A program made the translations under genes and the position numbers. A stretch of DNA of 64,000 nt from an uncultured Pelagibacteraceae bacterium (GTDB lineage Bacteria > Pseudomonadota > Alphaproteobacteria > Pelagibacterales > Pelagibacteraceae). Under the pieces are notes generated by a model that saw only the letters and a list, made by a program, of their open reading frames with translations, ran no database searches and was not told where the DNA came from. Positions 36,936 to 46,780 of this stretch are shown here, in pieces (positions within the stretch are counted from its first letter, which is position 1; each line of letters opens with the position of its first letter). The stretch covers positions 62,001 to 126,000 of the forward strand of contig CACADE010000002.1 of NCBI GenBank assembly GCA_902531175.1, written 5' to 3'.

Positions 36936-38708
36936 ATGACAGCTTTTATAAAAAGAAATTTATTTATAATAATATTATTTCTTCTAACTGTATTTTTATC
37001 TTTTATTACCTTTTTAACATTTATTGGAAGAAGTTTTATTGAGTTAAATCAACAAAATTTGCAATTCGTCCTAATTTTAAACATTGCTTTTTTATTACTA
37101 TTTTTTGTCATAATTTTTATTGATATTAAAAATTCAATTAAAAATAACATAAATGTAAGAGGATCAGTTGCAAATAGAAAATATATAATTTCTTTTGGTT
37201 TATTTACACTAATTCCATCATTACTTATTGCAATATTTTCTTTATTTATTTTTTCATTTGCTCTTGAAAAATACTTTGATAAAAAAATTACTACTGCTGT
37301 TAACAATTCATATGAAATTGCAAAAAATTATGTTGATGAAAAAAGAAATAAAATCCAATCAGAAATCGTTTTAATTGCTTTTGATTTAAATAAATATTAC
37401 AACGTATACAAAAATGATTTAGATAGATTTAAATCTTTTTTAAATACCCAAAATTTAATTAGAGATATAGATCAACTTTATCTTATTAATTCTGATGGTG
37501 AATTAATTATTTCAGCAAATAATTCTAAATATATTAAAATAGAAGACCAGGCTATTGAAATGGTAAGATCGGATGACAGGCCTCTGAAGATTATAAATGC
37601 CCCTGAAAATAGATCTTCTGCTGTAATAAGATTACAAAATTTTGAAGATACTTTTTTATATGTTGTGAAAAGTTTGGATAAAAATATTTCCAATTATTTA
37701 ATAGAATCTGAAGAAGCGGTAAATTTTTATTATACTGTAGAAAATCAAAGTTTAGGTATTAGAATTTCATTTGCTATAATTTATATTTCTTTGGTAACAC
37801 TATTGTTGTTTTTATCTATAACAATAGCAATACGATTTTCTTCAAGATTTTTCATTTCTATTAATAACTTAATATCAGCATCGGAGAGAATAGGAAAAGG
37901 AAATTTAAATGTAAAAGTTCCCGAACTTAAAGCTGATAGAGAAATGGAATTATTAAACAAAAATTTTAATTCTATGATTGAAAAATTAAAGAATCAACAA
38001 GATAAGCTATTATCTAATGAGAGACATGAAGCTTGGGAAACTGTTGCAAGAAAAATGGCGCATGAAATTAAAAATCCATTAACTCCAATCCAATTAACAA
38101 TTGATAATCTAAATTCAAAATATTTACCTGAATTAAACAATGAAAAGAAAGAAAAATTTCAAGAAAATTTAAAAACAATCTTAAAACAGATAAAACAAAT
38201 AGAAAATTTAATTAATGAATTCTCTGATTTTGCTAGAATGCCCAAACCTCTTATTAAAAATAATGATTTAATAAAAGTATTAGATGAAAATATTAATCTA
38301 TTAAAAAAATTAGATAATTCTATTAATTTTAATATTAATAATAAAACAGGAAAAAAAATATTAACTAATTTTGATAACGAACAATTTAATAGATTATTTT
38401 TTAATTTGATTAAAAATTCTATTGAAAGTATTCAAGAGAAAGCCAAAAAAACCAATAAATTATTGAAAAATATTGATATAGAAATAGATCAAAGAAGAGA
38501 CTATATAACAATTAATTTACTAGATACAGGTGAAGGTTTTAAGGATAAAAAGACCAAGGATATTATTAAACCATATTATACAACTAAAGAAAAAGGTACA
38601 GGCTTAGGATTATCAATTGTAGATAAAATAATAAATGACCATAATGGATCAATTAAATTCTTAAACACAAATAATGGAGCTAAAGTTCAGATAATACTTC
38701 CAAAGTAA
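36936..38708 (+). CDS. ntrY: NtrY-like membrane sensor histidine kinase
   Basis: Sensor partner of NtrX. 590 residues: three N-terminal helices (about 9-31, 42-64, 87-110), an external domain to about 275, a fourth helix (276-300), HAMP (300-352), then the kinase. H376 lies in HEIKNPLTPIQL, N-box in FNLIKNSIESI, G-boxes in DTGEGF and GTGLGLSIV. Typical NtrY is above 700 residues with a PAS domain between HAMP and the kinase; here HAMP runs straight into the H-box, so the PAS is missing. The gene lies 3 bases before ntrX. ntrB, ntrC and dusB, often upstream, are absent. Confidence 0.9.
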   Translation: MTAFIKRNLFIIILFLLTVFLSFITFLTFIGRSFIELNQQNLQFVLILNIAFLLLFFVIIFIDIKNSIKNNINVRGSVANRKYIISFGLFTLIPSLLIAIFSLFIFSFALEKYFDKKITTAVNNSYEIAKNYVDEKRNKIQSEIVLIAFDLNKYYNVYKNDLDRFKSFLNTQNLIRDIDQLYLINSDGELIISANNSKYIKIEDQAIEMVRSDDRPLKIINAPENRSSAVIRLQNFEDTFLYVVKSLDKNISNYLIESEEAVNFYYTVENQSLGIRISFAIIYISLVTLLLFLSITIAIRFSSRFFISINNLISASERIGKGNLNVKVPELKADREMELLNKNFNSMIEKLKNQQDKLLSNERHEAWETVARKMAHEIKNPLTPIQLTIDNLNSKYLPELNNEKKEKFQENLKTILKQIKQIENLINEFSDFARMPKPLIKNNDLIKVLDENINLLKKLDNSINFNINNKTGKKILTNFDNEQFNRLFFNLIKNSIESIQEKAKKTNKLLKNIDIEIDQRRDYITINLLDTGEGFKDKKTKDIIKPYYTTKEKGTGLGLSIVDKIINDHNGSIKFLNTNNGAKVQIILPK

Positions 38709-38711
38709 TTC

Positions 38712-40067
38712 ATGACAACAGAAATATTAATTATTGATGATAATGCGGATATTAGAAATATTCTTAATGAGTTAATACAAGACGCTGGCTATAAAACAAG
38801 ATTAGCAGCAAATTTCAATCAAGGACTTTCAGAAATAGATAAAAAATTACCAGACGTTGCGATTATTGATGTAAAATTAGATAAAGGTGATAATGATGGT
38901 ATTCAATTGCTTGAACACATCAAAACTAAAAATACCGACATTCCAGTCATTATAATCTCAGGACATGCAAATATTGAAATGGCTATAAATTCACTCAGAT
39001 CTGGAGCCTTTGAATTTATTCAAAAACCTTTTGATAAAGAAAGATTATTAAATTTTGTTAAAAGAGCTGTTGAAAATTTTAATCTAAAAAAAGAGAATAA
39101 ATCTTTATCTAACAAGTTATTTCATTCCTTCGAAATTATCGGCAAAAGTACAAATATTTCTTCCATAAAAGAACAGATACAAAAACTTTCACTATCTGAA
39201 AGTAGAGTTTTTATAAGTGGACCAACTGGATGTGGAAAAGAATTGATTTCAAGAAAAATTCACAAAAATTCTAAACGTTCGAAAGGACCATTTATAATCA
39301 TTAATGGTGCATTATTGGACTCGAAAAAATATGAGCTAGAACTTTTTGGTGAAGAAAGAAAAGATGGTTCAATTGTCTATGGTGCATTAGAAAAAGCATC
39401 TGGAGGAGTTTTATTAATAGATGAAGTAACTGAAATTCCATTAGAAACACAGTCAAAAATTTTAAGAGTTGTAATAGACCAAAAGTTTAAGAGAATTAAT
39501 AGTAATCATGACATAAAAGTTGATGTTAGAATTATTTGTGCTTCTAGTAAAAATATTAATTACGAGATAAAAAATGGAAATTTTCGTGAAGACTTATTTC
39601 ATAGATTAAATGTATTTAATATTGAAATAGAACCATTAAACAAGAGAATAGAAGACATACCATTGCTAGTTGAATATTTTATAAAAAATATTTGCGAAAC
39701 TTATAATTATAAAAAATTTGAAATTAAAGATGAAAATTATCTATTAAATTATGATTGGCCGGGAAATGTAAGAGAATTACGTAATCTTATTGAAAGAATT
39801 GCAATTCTCTCGCCAGGAAATGATGAGGAAAAAATATTAAACATAATTAAAGAATCTCTATCTAAATCAGCAAATGAAACATTTTCGGTTACTGAAAATT
39901 TATCTATACCATTACGAGAAGCGAGAGAAAATTTTGAAAAAGAATATTTAATATCTCAAATAAAAAAATTTGGTGGAAATATATCAAAAACTGCAAAATT
40001 TGTTGGCATGGAAAGATCAGCACTTCATAGAAAGCTAAAATTGTTAGGCGTTAAGGATCTTAACTAA
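38712..40067 (+). CDS. ntrX: NtrX-like response regulator with AAA+ domain
   Basis: 451 residues. Receiver domain with D9/D10 and phosphoacceptor D53 (IIDVKLDKGD), AAA+ domain with Walker A GPTGCGKE (about 170-177) and Walker B GGVLLIDE (231-238), and a Fis-type helix-turn-helix at the C terminus (NISKTAKFVGMERSALHRKL). The sigma54-contact loop GAFTGA expected near residues 215-222 is replaced (ELFGEERKDGSIVYGALE), as in other NtrX proteins known to act without sigma54. The targets are unknown here. It abuts trkA with a one-base overlap. Confidence 0.92.
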   Translation: MTTEILIIDDNADIRNILNELIQDAGYKTRLAANFNQGLSEIDKKLPDVAIIDVKLDKGDNDGIQLLEHIKTKNTDIPVIIISGHANIEMAINSLRSGAFEFIQKPFDKERLLNFVKRAVENFNLKKENKSLSNKLFHSFEIIGKSTNISSIKEQIQKLSLSESRVFISGPTGCGKELISRKIHKNSKRSKGPFIIINGALLDSKKYELELFGEERKDGSIVYGALEKASGGVLLIDEVTEIPLETQSKILRVVIDQKFKRINSNHDIKVDVRIICASSKNINYEIKNGNFREDLFHRLNVFNIEIEPLNKRIEDIPLLVEYFIKNICETYNYKKFEIKDENYLLNYDWPGNVRELRNLIERIAILSPGNDEEKILNIIKESLSKSANETFSVTENLSIPLREARENFEKEYLISQIKKFGGNISKTAKFVGMERSALHRKLKLLGVKDLN

Positions 40068-41440
40068 TGAATATAATAATTTGTGGTGCTGGTAGAGTAG
40101 GTTTTACTATTGCTAAACTACTAACTGAGCAAAATCATTCTATAACTGTTATAGATCAATCAAGTGAGGATATTCAAAAAATCAATGAGTCTCTTGATGT
40201 AAAAGCAATTGTAGGTAAAGCTACTTCCCCTGAAATTCTAGACAGGGCCAATACGGCAGAAGCTGATATGTTAATAGCTGTAACAAGGAATGACGAAATA
40301 AATATGCTTATTTGTCAAATAGCATATTCATTGTTTAAAGTACCAAAAAAAATTGCAAGAATAAGATCTCAAGAATATTTAGATCCAAAATTTTCTAAAT
40401 TATTTAACAAAGAAAATTTACCAATAGATTATGTTATTTCTCCAGAGCTAGAAATTGCTAAATCTCTTCAAAGAAAGCTAGAAGCACCAGGAGCTTTAGA
40501 TAATGTACCATTTGCAGAAAATAAACTTAGACTATTAGAAATTCTAATTGATGAAAAATGTCCAATTCATGAAACTAAATTAAAAGAATTAACAAATAAA
40601 TTTCCAAGTTTAAATGCGTATATATTAGGTGTTATTAGAGAAGAAAGTTTTAAAATATTAAAGAAAGACGATAAACTTCAACATAACGACAAAGCTTATG
40701 TTATTGTTAACTCAAATCAAATGGAGGAAACTCTTAAAGTCTTTGGACATAATGAAAAAATTGCAAATAAGATACTTATTATTGGTGGTGGTAATATTGG
40801 ATTTAATCTTGCCTCAAAAATAGAAAACAACTTTGAAGAAGCTAGAGTAAAAATTATTGAGAAAGATAAAAATAGAGCCGAATATATTGCAAATTATTTA
40901 AATGATACAATTGTTATTAATGGAAATGGTTTGGATGAAGATGTATTAAATGAAGCTAATTTAGATGAAGTTGAAACTGTATTAGCTTTAACAAATGACG
41001 ATGAAGATAATCTTATGGTAAGTGTTCTTGTTGAAAAGTTTTCAAAAAATAAAAGAACTATGGCATTAGTTAATAAACCCAATTATTCACTTTTACAATC
41101 ATCTTTAAAAATTGATGATTTAATTGACCCTAGAATGAGTACAGTTTCTAGTATATTGAAACATGTTCATAAAGGTACAATAGAGAATGCTTATACAATC
41201 TTAAACGGTGAATACGAAGTTATTGAAGCTGACATTTTAGAGTCGTCAGAATTAGTAAATAAAGAGTTAAAAAATGCGGATTTACCAGATGAAATTCGTG
41301 TGGGGGCAATTTTAAGAGATAATAAGTTTATACTTCCTTCATCTAGATATATCTTTCAGAAAGATGATACAGTTGTGTTGTTAGCCAAAAGAGACCAATT
41401 ACCTTTAGTGGAAAATTTATTTAGAATTAGCTCTATCTAA
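40067..41440 (+). CDS. trkA: Trk potassium uptake regulatory protein TrkA
   Basis: Cytoplasmic NAD(H)-binding subunit gating TrkH. 457 residues as two RCK repeats: GAGRVGFTIAKLL at residue 5 and GGGNIGFNLASKI near 240, each followed by a TrkA-C segment. It overlaps ntrX by one base and precedes trkH by 3 bases. trkA following ntrX is a known alphaproteobacterial order. Confidence 0.94.
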   Translation: MNIIICGAGRVGFTIAKLLTEQNHSITVIDQSSEDIQKINESLDVKAIVGKATSPEILDRANTAEADMLIAVTRNDEINMLICQIAYSLFKVPKKIARIRSQEYLDPKFSKLFNKENLPIDYVISPELEIAKSLQRKLEAPGALDNVPFAENKLRLLEILIDEKCPIHETKLKELTNKFPSLNAYILGVIREESFKILKKDDKLQHNDKAYVIVNSNQMEETLKVFGHNEKIANKILIIGGGNIGFNLASKIENNFEEARVKIIEKDKNRAEYIANYLNDTIVINGNGLDEDVLNEANLDEVETVLALTNDDEDNLMVSVLVEKFSKNKRTMALVNKPNYSLLQSSLKIDDLIDPRMSTVSSILKHVHKGTIENAYTILNGEYEVIEADILESSELVNKELKNADLPDEIRVGAILRDNKFILPSSRYIFQKDDTVVLLAKRDQLPLVENLFRISSI

Positions 41441-41443
41441 TAA

Positions 41444-42853
41444 ATGAATATTTTCAGCCTAAAATATTTTGGCATTTTTTTTCTAATTATAAGTTTTTTC
41501 TCATTTTTTAATATTATTTATTCTTATTATTTTAATCTTTTAAATAATCTTAGCAGTTATATTTTTACGTTTTCAATATCTCTGATAATTGGACTTTTTC
41601 TTATTCTATTTAAAAAATACAAATATGAGAAAATCAACTTGTTTGAAAGAATACTAATTGTATTAACTGGCTATCTAATCCTACCTGTCGTAATATCTTT
41701 ACCTTATTACTTTAATATAGATAATTTAGGTTTAATTAACTATTATTTTGAGGCTATTTCTGGTTTTACTTCTACAGGATTTACAATTTTTAATGATTTG
41801 AATCAATTAGATCAAACATTAATTTTGTGGAGATCTAGTTCACAATGGATTGGTGGTTTATATTTTTTATTTTCAATATTATTACTGATAGACATATTTG
41901 ATGAAAATTTAAAAAGATCTTTGACAAATTATATATCGTTGAATTCTTCAGAAATATTTAAACAAGTATTTAAAATAATAGTTATCTACTTATCTATGAC
42001 AATTTTAATATTTTTAATGTTAAAATTAGTTAATATAAGATCTTATGATGCTTATAACTATTCTCTTACAATAATATCTTCTGGCGGATTTTTACCTAAT
42101 AATAATTTTGATACTACATTTACCACTGACATAAGTAAAATTATTCTATCTATATCAATGTTATTTTCTTTTTTTAGTCTTTTTTTCATTTTTAATCTAA
42201 TTTTTTTTAAAAAAAAAAATATTAATTATTTAAGTGAAGATATTAATATTCTAATTTATCTTTTAATTGTAATTGTATTATCATTTATTTTTTTTAATTA
42301 TAATAATAATTTTTTGAATGTACTAGTTTCTATTTCGAGCAGTGTTTCAAATATAGGAATTTCATTTGAACAAGTTCCTAAAAATCTTGTTTTTGTTTTT
42401 CTTATTCTTGTAATTCTTGGTGGTTCATTCTTTTCAACAAGCTCTGGTTTAAGAGTAATAAAAGTTTTAACTTTAATCAAATTTTCTTTAAATAATTTGT
42501 TATCTCATTCAAAACCAAACCAAATCTATTCAAATAAATTATCATTAAATAAAATTAGTGCTGATATTAATGATATTAATAAATATTTTTTTGCAATAAT
42601 CATTTTTATATTTTCTTTATTCTTAATAACTATATTGTTAACTGTTTCTAACTTAGATTTTGAAGCATCTTTTAAATTAGGTATTTTAACTATAATGAAT
42701 ACTGTTAATTCTGAAATGTATAATCTAGCTAACATCGATTTTTATAATTTTAATATATTCAGTAAAATTTCATTAATTATTTTTATGATTATTGGAAGAA
42801 TTGAACTATTAACTGTGATTATTTTATTAAAAAAATTTCTTTTCAAAAATTAA
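41444..42853 (+). CDS. trkH: Trk potassium uptake transmembrane protein TrkH
   Basis: Potassium channel-like membrane subunit. 469 residues, about ten membrane helices; selectivity-filter segments SGFTSTGFTIF, ISSGGFLPNN, SVSNIGISFE and MNTVNSEM recur as expected for the four-repeat TrkH/KtrB fold. FFSTSSGLRVIKVLTLIK is also typical. It ends the ntrYX-trkAH run, 24 bases before the tRNA-Arg gene. Confidence 0.92.
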   Translation: MNIFSLKYFGIFFLIISFFSFFNIIYSYYFNLLNNLSSYIFTFSISLIIGLFLILFKKYKYEKINLFERILIVLTGYLILPVVISLPYYFNIDNLGLINYYFEAISGFTSTGFTIFNDLNQLDQTLILWRSSSQWIGGLYFLFSILLLIDIFDENLKRSLTNYISLNSSEIFKQVFKIIVIYLSMTILIFLMLKLVNIRSYDAYNYSLTIISSGGFLPNNNFDTTFTTDISKIILSISMLFSFFSLFFIFNLIFFKKKNINYLSEDINILIYLLIVIVLSFIFFNYNNNFLNVLVSISSSVSNIGISFEQVPKNLVFVFLILVILGGSFFSTSSGLRVIKVLTLIKFSLNNLLSHSKPNQIYSNKLSLNKISADINDINKYFFAIIIFIFSLFLITILLTVSNLDFEASFKLGILTIMNTVNSEMYNLANIDFYNFNIFSKISLIIFMIIGRIELLTVIILLKKFLFKN

Positions 42854-42877
42854 ATTAGTATTATAAATCACCTTTGT

Positions 42878-42954
42878 GCGCTCTTAGCTCAGCTGGATAG
42901 AGCAACGGTTTTCTAAACCGTAGGTCGAAGGTTCGAATCCTTCAGAGCGCGCCA
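42878..42954 (+). tRNA. tRNA-Arg (anticodon TCT)
   Basis: Complete cloverleaf: acceptor GCGCTCT with AGAGCGC, D-stem GCTC/GAGC, anticodon stem ACGGT/ACCGT around loop TTTCTAA (anticodon TCT, reads AGA/AGG), T-stem GAAGG/CCTTC with TTCGAAT, discriminator G and an encoded CCA. AGA is the preferred Arg codon in this AT-rich genome. Confidence 0.96.
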
Positions 42955-43026
42955 AAACCAAATAAAGCATAAATTTTGCGATTAATTTAATATTGATGAG
43001 TTTCTTTGTTTCTGCTTTACTTGGAC

Positions 43027-43064
43027 AATTCAAAAATTAATTTGAATTATTTGTTAACAAATAA
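43027..43064 (+). promoter_or_regulatory. Dyad-rich region before aapJ, candidate operator
   Basis: Two adjacent symmetrical sequences. AATTCAAA (43027-43034) pairs with TTTGAATT (43041-43048) across six bases. TTATTTGTTAACAAATAA (43047-43064) is an 18-bp perfect palindrome centred on GTTAAC. It ends 20 bases before the aapJ ATG, with a purine-rich AAGAGGAA ribosome site between. The position fits an operator for a dimeric regulator; which one is unknown. Confidence 0.45.
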
Positions 43065-43084
43065 ATAAACAAGAGGAATAAATA

Positions 43085-44125
43085 ATGTTTAAATTAGTAA
43101 AACGATTGACTTCAGTTGTTGCTATGTTTGCTGTTCTATTTACTTTTACAACAGAAACTATGGCTGCAAAAAAGTCAAAAACTCTTAAAAACACTCAGAA
43201 AAAAGGTTTTGTGAGATGTGGTGTTTCGCAAGGTCTACCAGGATTTTCTAATGCTGATGCTGCAGGTAACTGGACTGGTGTTGACGTTGATGTATGTAGA
43301 GCTGTAGCTGCTGCTGTACTTGGTGATGCAAGTAAAGTTAAATTTACTCCACTAAGTGCTAAAGAAAGATTTACTGCATTAACATCTAACGAGATAGATA
43401 TTCTATCTAGAAATACAACTTGGACTCTTTCAAGGGATGCGGATATCGGTCTTACTTTCGTTGGAGTAAACTTCTATGACGGTCAAGGTTTTATGGTTAG
43501 AAAAAATTCAGGAATTTCGTCAGTTAATGATTTTAAAGCTGGTGTTTCTGCATGTACTAACCTTGGAACTACAACAGAGCTTAATATGAGAGATTTCTTT
43601 AATTCAAAAGGAATTAAATATGAGCCGGTCACTTTTGAAAAAGCTGACGAAGTTGTTGCTGCATATGATGCAGGAAGATGTGACACATACACAACAGATA
43701 AATCTGGTTTAGCTGCTCAAAGAATTAAATTGAGCAACCCAGATGACCACATGGTATTACCTGAAACTATTTCAAAAGAGCCATTAGGCCCAGTTGTTAG
43801 ACAAGGTGATTCTGTTTGGGAAGATATCGTAAGATGGTCACTAAATACTATGATCGAAGCTGAAGAGTATGGTGTAACATCAGCAAATGCTGATATGATG
43901 AAAACTTCAGATAATCCAGCTGTAAAAAGACTTGTTGGTGCTGAAGGTGAATTAGGAGCTGCTCTAGGTTTAGATAATGAGTGGAGCTTAAGAATAATCA
44001 AGCAAGTTGGTAACTACGGTGAAAGTTATAAAAGAAATATAGCTGACACTGGAATTCTACCTGATAGAGGTCCAAACCAATTATGGACAAAAGGTGGAAT
44101 ACTTTACGTACCACCAGCAAGATAA
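43085..44125 (+). CDS. aapJ: General L-amino acid ABC transporter, periplasmic binding protein
   Basis: Captures amino acids in the periplasm for AapQMP. 346 residues with a signal peptide of about 28 residues (ends ETMAA). Family segments: RCGVSQGLPGFSNADAAGNWTGVDVDVCRA, LSAKERFTALTSNEIDILSRNTTWTLSRD, CTNLGTTTELN and YDAGRCDTYTTDKSGLA. GC content is visibly higher than in the neighbours, as is common for highly expressed SAR11 binding proteins. A ribosome site (AAGAGGAA) precedes the start. A strong terminator follows, so aapJ should be made in excess over the permeases. Confidence 0.95.
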   Translation: MFKLVKRLTSVVAMFAVLFTFTTETMAAKKSKTLKNTQKKGFVRCGVSQGLPGFSNADAAGNWTGVDVDVCRAVAAAVLGDASKVKFTPLSAKERFTALTSNEIDILSRNTTWTLSRDADIGLTFVGVNFYDGQGFMVRKNSGISSVNDFKAGVSACTNLGTTTELNMRDFFNSKGIKYEPVTFEKADEVVAAYDAGRCDTYTTDKSGLAAQRIKLSNPDDHMVLPETISKEPLGPVVRQGDSVWEDIVRWSLNTMIEAEEYGVTSANADMMKTSDNPAVKRLVGAEGELGAALGLDNEWSLRIIKQVGNYGESYKRNIADTGILPDRGPNQLWTKGGILYVPPAR

Positions 44126-44145
44126 TTCTTTTAAAAAGAATATAA

Positions 44146-44176
44146 AGAGGGCTAGATTTTTCTAGCCCTTTTTTTT
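44146..44176 (+). terminator. Rho-independent terminator between aapJ and aapQ
   Basis: GGGCTAG (44149-44155), loop ATTTTT, CTAGCCC (44162-44168), then eight T (44169-44176). Strong 7-bp GC-rich stem. Its place inside the transporter operon suggests partial termination, giving more binding protein than permease. Confidence 0.9.
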
Positions 44177-44192
44177 ATAAATCAAACTAACA

Positions 44193-45338
44193 GTGAATTT
44201 TAAGAAAATATTACCCCAGTTACTTACGCTAGTAGTTGTAATTCTAGTTTTTGGTTTTTTTTCATATAACGCACAAGTTAATATGGAAAATAGGGGTATC
44301 ACATTTGGTTATGGTTTTTTATCTCAAGAATCTTCATTTGATGTTCAGTTTTCTTTAATAGAATATGATGGTTCACATTCTTATTTTAGAGCCTATCTAG
44401 TTGGATTATTAAATACTATTTTAGTTTCAGTTATTGGAATTGTATTCGCAACTATAATTGGAGTTGTGGTTGGTATAGCTCGATTATCAAACAATTATCT
44501 TATTGAACGAACTGCAGCAATTTATGTAGAATTTTTCAGAAACATTCCTTTGTTATTGCAGATATTTTTTTGGTATTTTGCTGCCTTAAGAGCATTACCT
44601 TTACCCGAAAAAGCAGAGCCTATCTTTGGGGTTTTCTTTTTAACAATAAAAGGTTTTTTTGTTCCAGCTTTTGTTTGGAATAATCTAGATATTTTTATTT
44701 ATTCAGTGATTGCGGCAATCATCTCAATAGTTTTTGTTAGATTATACGCAAAAAAAAAACAGGAAAATCAAGGTATTCAAACACCAGTTTTATCAATATC
44801 TATTGGTCTTTTAATTATTTTACCATTACTAAGCTTTTTACTTGGCGGAGTTAATGCATCAGTTGAAATACCTGTTATTGAACAATTATCGCAAACTTCC
44901 TTTACTTTTAAAGGTGGTCTAAAATTACCACCTGAATTAATATCTCTAGCATTAGCCCTATCTTTGTACACAGCAACATTTATCGCTGAATGTGTAAGAG
45001 CAGGTGTTCAAGGTGTAAGCAAAGGTCAAAAAGAAGCTGCAGCTTCAATTGGTTTAACTCCTAACCAAGTTCTTAAATTAGTTGTAATGCCACAAGCTTT
45101 GAGGATTATAATTCCTCCAACAACCAACCAATATTTAAATTTAACAAAGAATTCATCACTTGCTGCTGCTATTGCATATCCAGACTTAGTACTTGTTTTT
45201 GCAGGAACAGCTTTAATGCAAACAGGAAGAGCAATTGAAATTGTTTCCATTACAATGTTAACTTATTTAACTTTAAGCATAACAATCTCAATATTTATGA
45301 ATTGGTATAATAAAAAAATAGCTATTAAAGAAAAATAA
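44193..45338 (+). CDS. aapQ: General L-amino acid ABC transporter permease AapQ
   Basis: Inner-membrane permease of the HisM/GlnP family. 381 residues starting at GTG (MNFKKILPQ). N-terminal helix, a periplasmic segment, then the transporter core; YVEFFRNIPLLLQIFFWYFAALRALPLP and the ATPase-contact EAA loop KGQKEAAASIGLTPNQVLKLVVMPQALRIIIPP-type region are visible. It overlaps aapM by one base. The aapJ terminator lies 17 bases upstream. Confidence 0.93.
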   Translation: MNFKKILPQLLTLVVVILVFGFFSYNAQVNMENRGITFGYGFLSQESSFDVQFSLIEYDGSHSYFRAYLVGLLNTILVSVIGIVFATIIGVVVGIARLSNNYLIERTAAIYVEFFRNIPLLLQIFFWYFAALRALPLPEKAEPIFGVFFLTIKGFFVPAFVWNNLDIFIYSVIAAIISIVFVRLYAKKKQENQGIQTPVLSISIGLLIILPLLSFLLGGVNASVEIPVIEQLSQTSFTFKGGLKLPPELISLALALSLYTATFIAECVRAGVQGVSKGQKEAAASIGLTPNQVLKLVVMPQALRIIIPPTTNQYLNLTKNSSLAAAIAYPDLVLVFAGTALMQTGRAIEIVSITMLTYLTLSITISIFMNWYNKKIAIKEK

Positions 45339-46780
45339 TGAATAAATTAAATTTTTTATCACCAGACAAAAATAATCTATACGCATATTTGTATTCAGGT
45401 ATTGGTTTATTTTCTCTAAGTATATTAATTGTATTCTTGAATTCTTTTTTCAGTTTAGATTTGACTAGCTTTCTACCAGGAACAATAAGTTACTTTTTGC
45501 CTTTAATAATAGGTTTTACGGGTCTGCATTTAATTAGAATTGAATATTCAGGTATAAAATTTTTAGACATTATTAACAAAAATATTAATACAAATAAATT
45601 TAACGCCCTTTTATCATTATTAATTATTTTTGCGGTTATAAAATCACTTCCACCGCTTTTAAGTTGGTTCATAATTGATGCAAATTTTGCTGGTGATTCA
45701 AAAGACGCTTGCTCAGGATCTGGTGCGTGTTGGGCTTACATAAAAACTTGGTTTAATAGATTTATGTATGGCATGTATCCAAATGCAGAACAGTGGAGAA
45801 TAAATTTATCATTTATTGCTCTTGCTTTTCTTGGAGGTGTTGGTTTTTTTGCAACAGAAAAATTCAAAAAATATCTAACATTATATTATGTAATTATTTA
45901 TCCAATAATTGCATTTTTATTTATATTCTTTTTTATTTCTGGTGGCCCAATATTTTTTGATTTTTCATATGGAATCATTGCAGCAGTGATCTCTATTATA
46001 ATTGGTTTCTTTATCCCTTCGAAATTTAAAATGTATTATTTTTTAATAATACCGATTACGATTTACATATTATTAAAGTATGTATTTTTTTATGAAGAAC
46101 TAATTGAATTAGGAAAGATACAAGCTTTCGAATGGGTTGAAACTGGAGCTTGGGGAGGTTTATCATTAACTTTTATAGTTTCATTTTTCTGTTTAATATT
46201 CTGTTTTCCAGTAGGATTATTCCTATCTTTAGGGAGAAGATCTGATCTACCAATAATTAAATACATTTCTATTGGATTTATAGAATTTTGGAGAGGTGTT
46301 CCTTTAATAACAGTTTTATTTATGTCGTCTGTTATGTTTCCAATGTTTCTACCAGAGGACATGTTTATTGATAAACTAGTAAGAGTTATAATTGCTATAT
46401 CTTTGTTTGAAGCTGCTTATGTAGCTGAAGTAATAAGAGGCGGTCTACAGGCTTTACCTAGAGGGCAATATGATGCTGCAAAATCCTTAGGAATGGGTTA
46501 CTGGAAAATGCATATATTTGTTATTTTGCCTCAAGCTCTTAAATTAGTCATACCAGGTATAGCAAATACATTCTTAGCTCTTGTCAAAGATACACCTTTA
46601 ATATTTGTTGTAGGTCTTCTGGAGATTGTAGGAATGCTTAATTTAGCAAAAACAAATCCTGAATGGTTAGGTTTTGCAATGGAAGGGTATGTGTTTGCGT
46701 CAATAGTATTTTTTATTATTTGCTATGCAATGAGTAAATATAGTTATAATTTAGAGCAAAAATATAAAACTGAGAGATAA
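45338..46780 (+). CDS. aapM: General L-amino acid ABC transporter permease AapM
   Basis: Partner permease of AapQ. 480 residues, longer than AapQ, with extra N-terminal helices, a periplasmic loop holding the Cys pair in [14 protein letters not shown], and the C-terminal permease core: [20 protein letters not shown]-type motif and the EAA loop [18 protein letters not shown]. It overlaps aapQ and aapP by one base each. Confidence 0.93.
   Translation: MNKLNFLSPDKNNLYAYLYSGIGLFSLSILIVFLNSFFSLDLTSFLPGTISYFLPLIIGFTGLHLIRIEYSGIKFLDIINKNINTNKFNALLSLLIIFAVIKSLPPLLSWFIIDANFAGDSKDACSGSGACWAYIKTWFNRFMYGMYPNAEQWRINLSFIALAFLGGVGFFATEKFKKYLTLYYVIIYPIIAFLFIFFFISGGPIFFDFSYGIIAAVISIIIGFFIPSKFKMYYFLIIPITIYILLKYVFFYEELIELGKIQAFEWVETGAWGGLSLTFIVSFFCLIFCFPVGLFLSLGRRSDLPIIKYISIGFIEFWRGVPLITVLFMSSVMFPMFLPEDMFIDKLVRVIIAISLFEAAYVAEVIRGGLQALPRGQYDAAKSLGMGYWKMHIFVILPQALKLVIPGIANTFLALVKDTPLIFVVGLLEIVGMLNLAKTNPEWLGFAMEGYVFASIVFFIICYAMSKYSYNLEQKYKTER

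Noticed and set aside
42878-42954. tRNA-Arg as an integration site for a mobile element.
   Set aside because: The flanking genes are core transport functions, with no integrase and no visible repeat of the tRNA 3' end.
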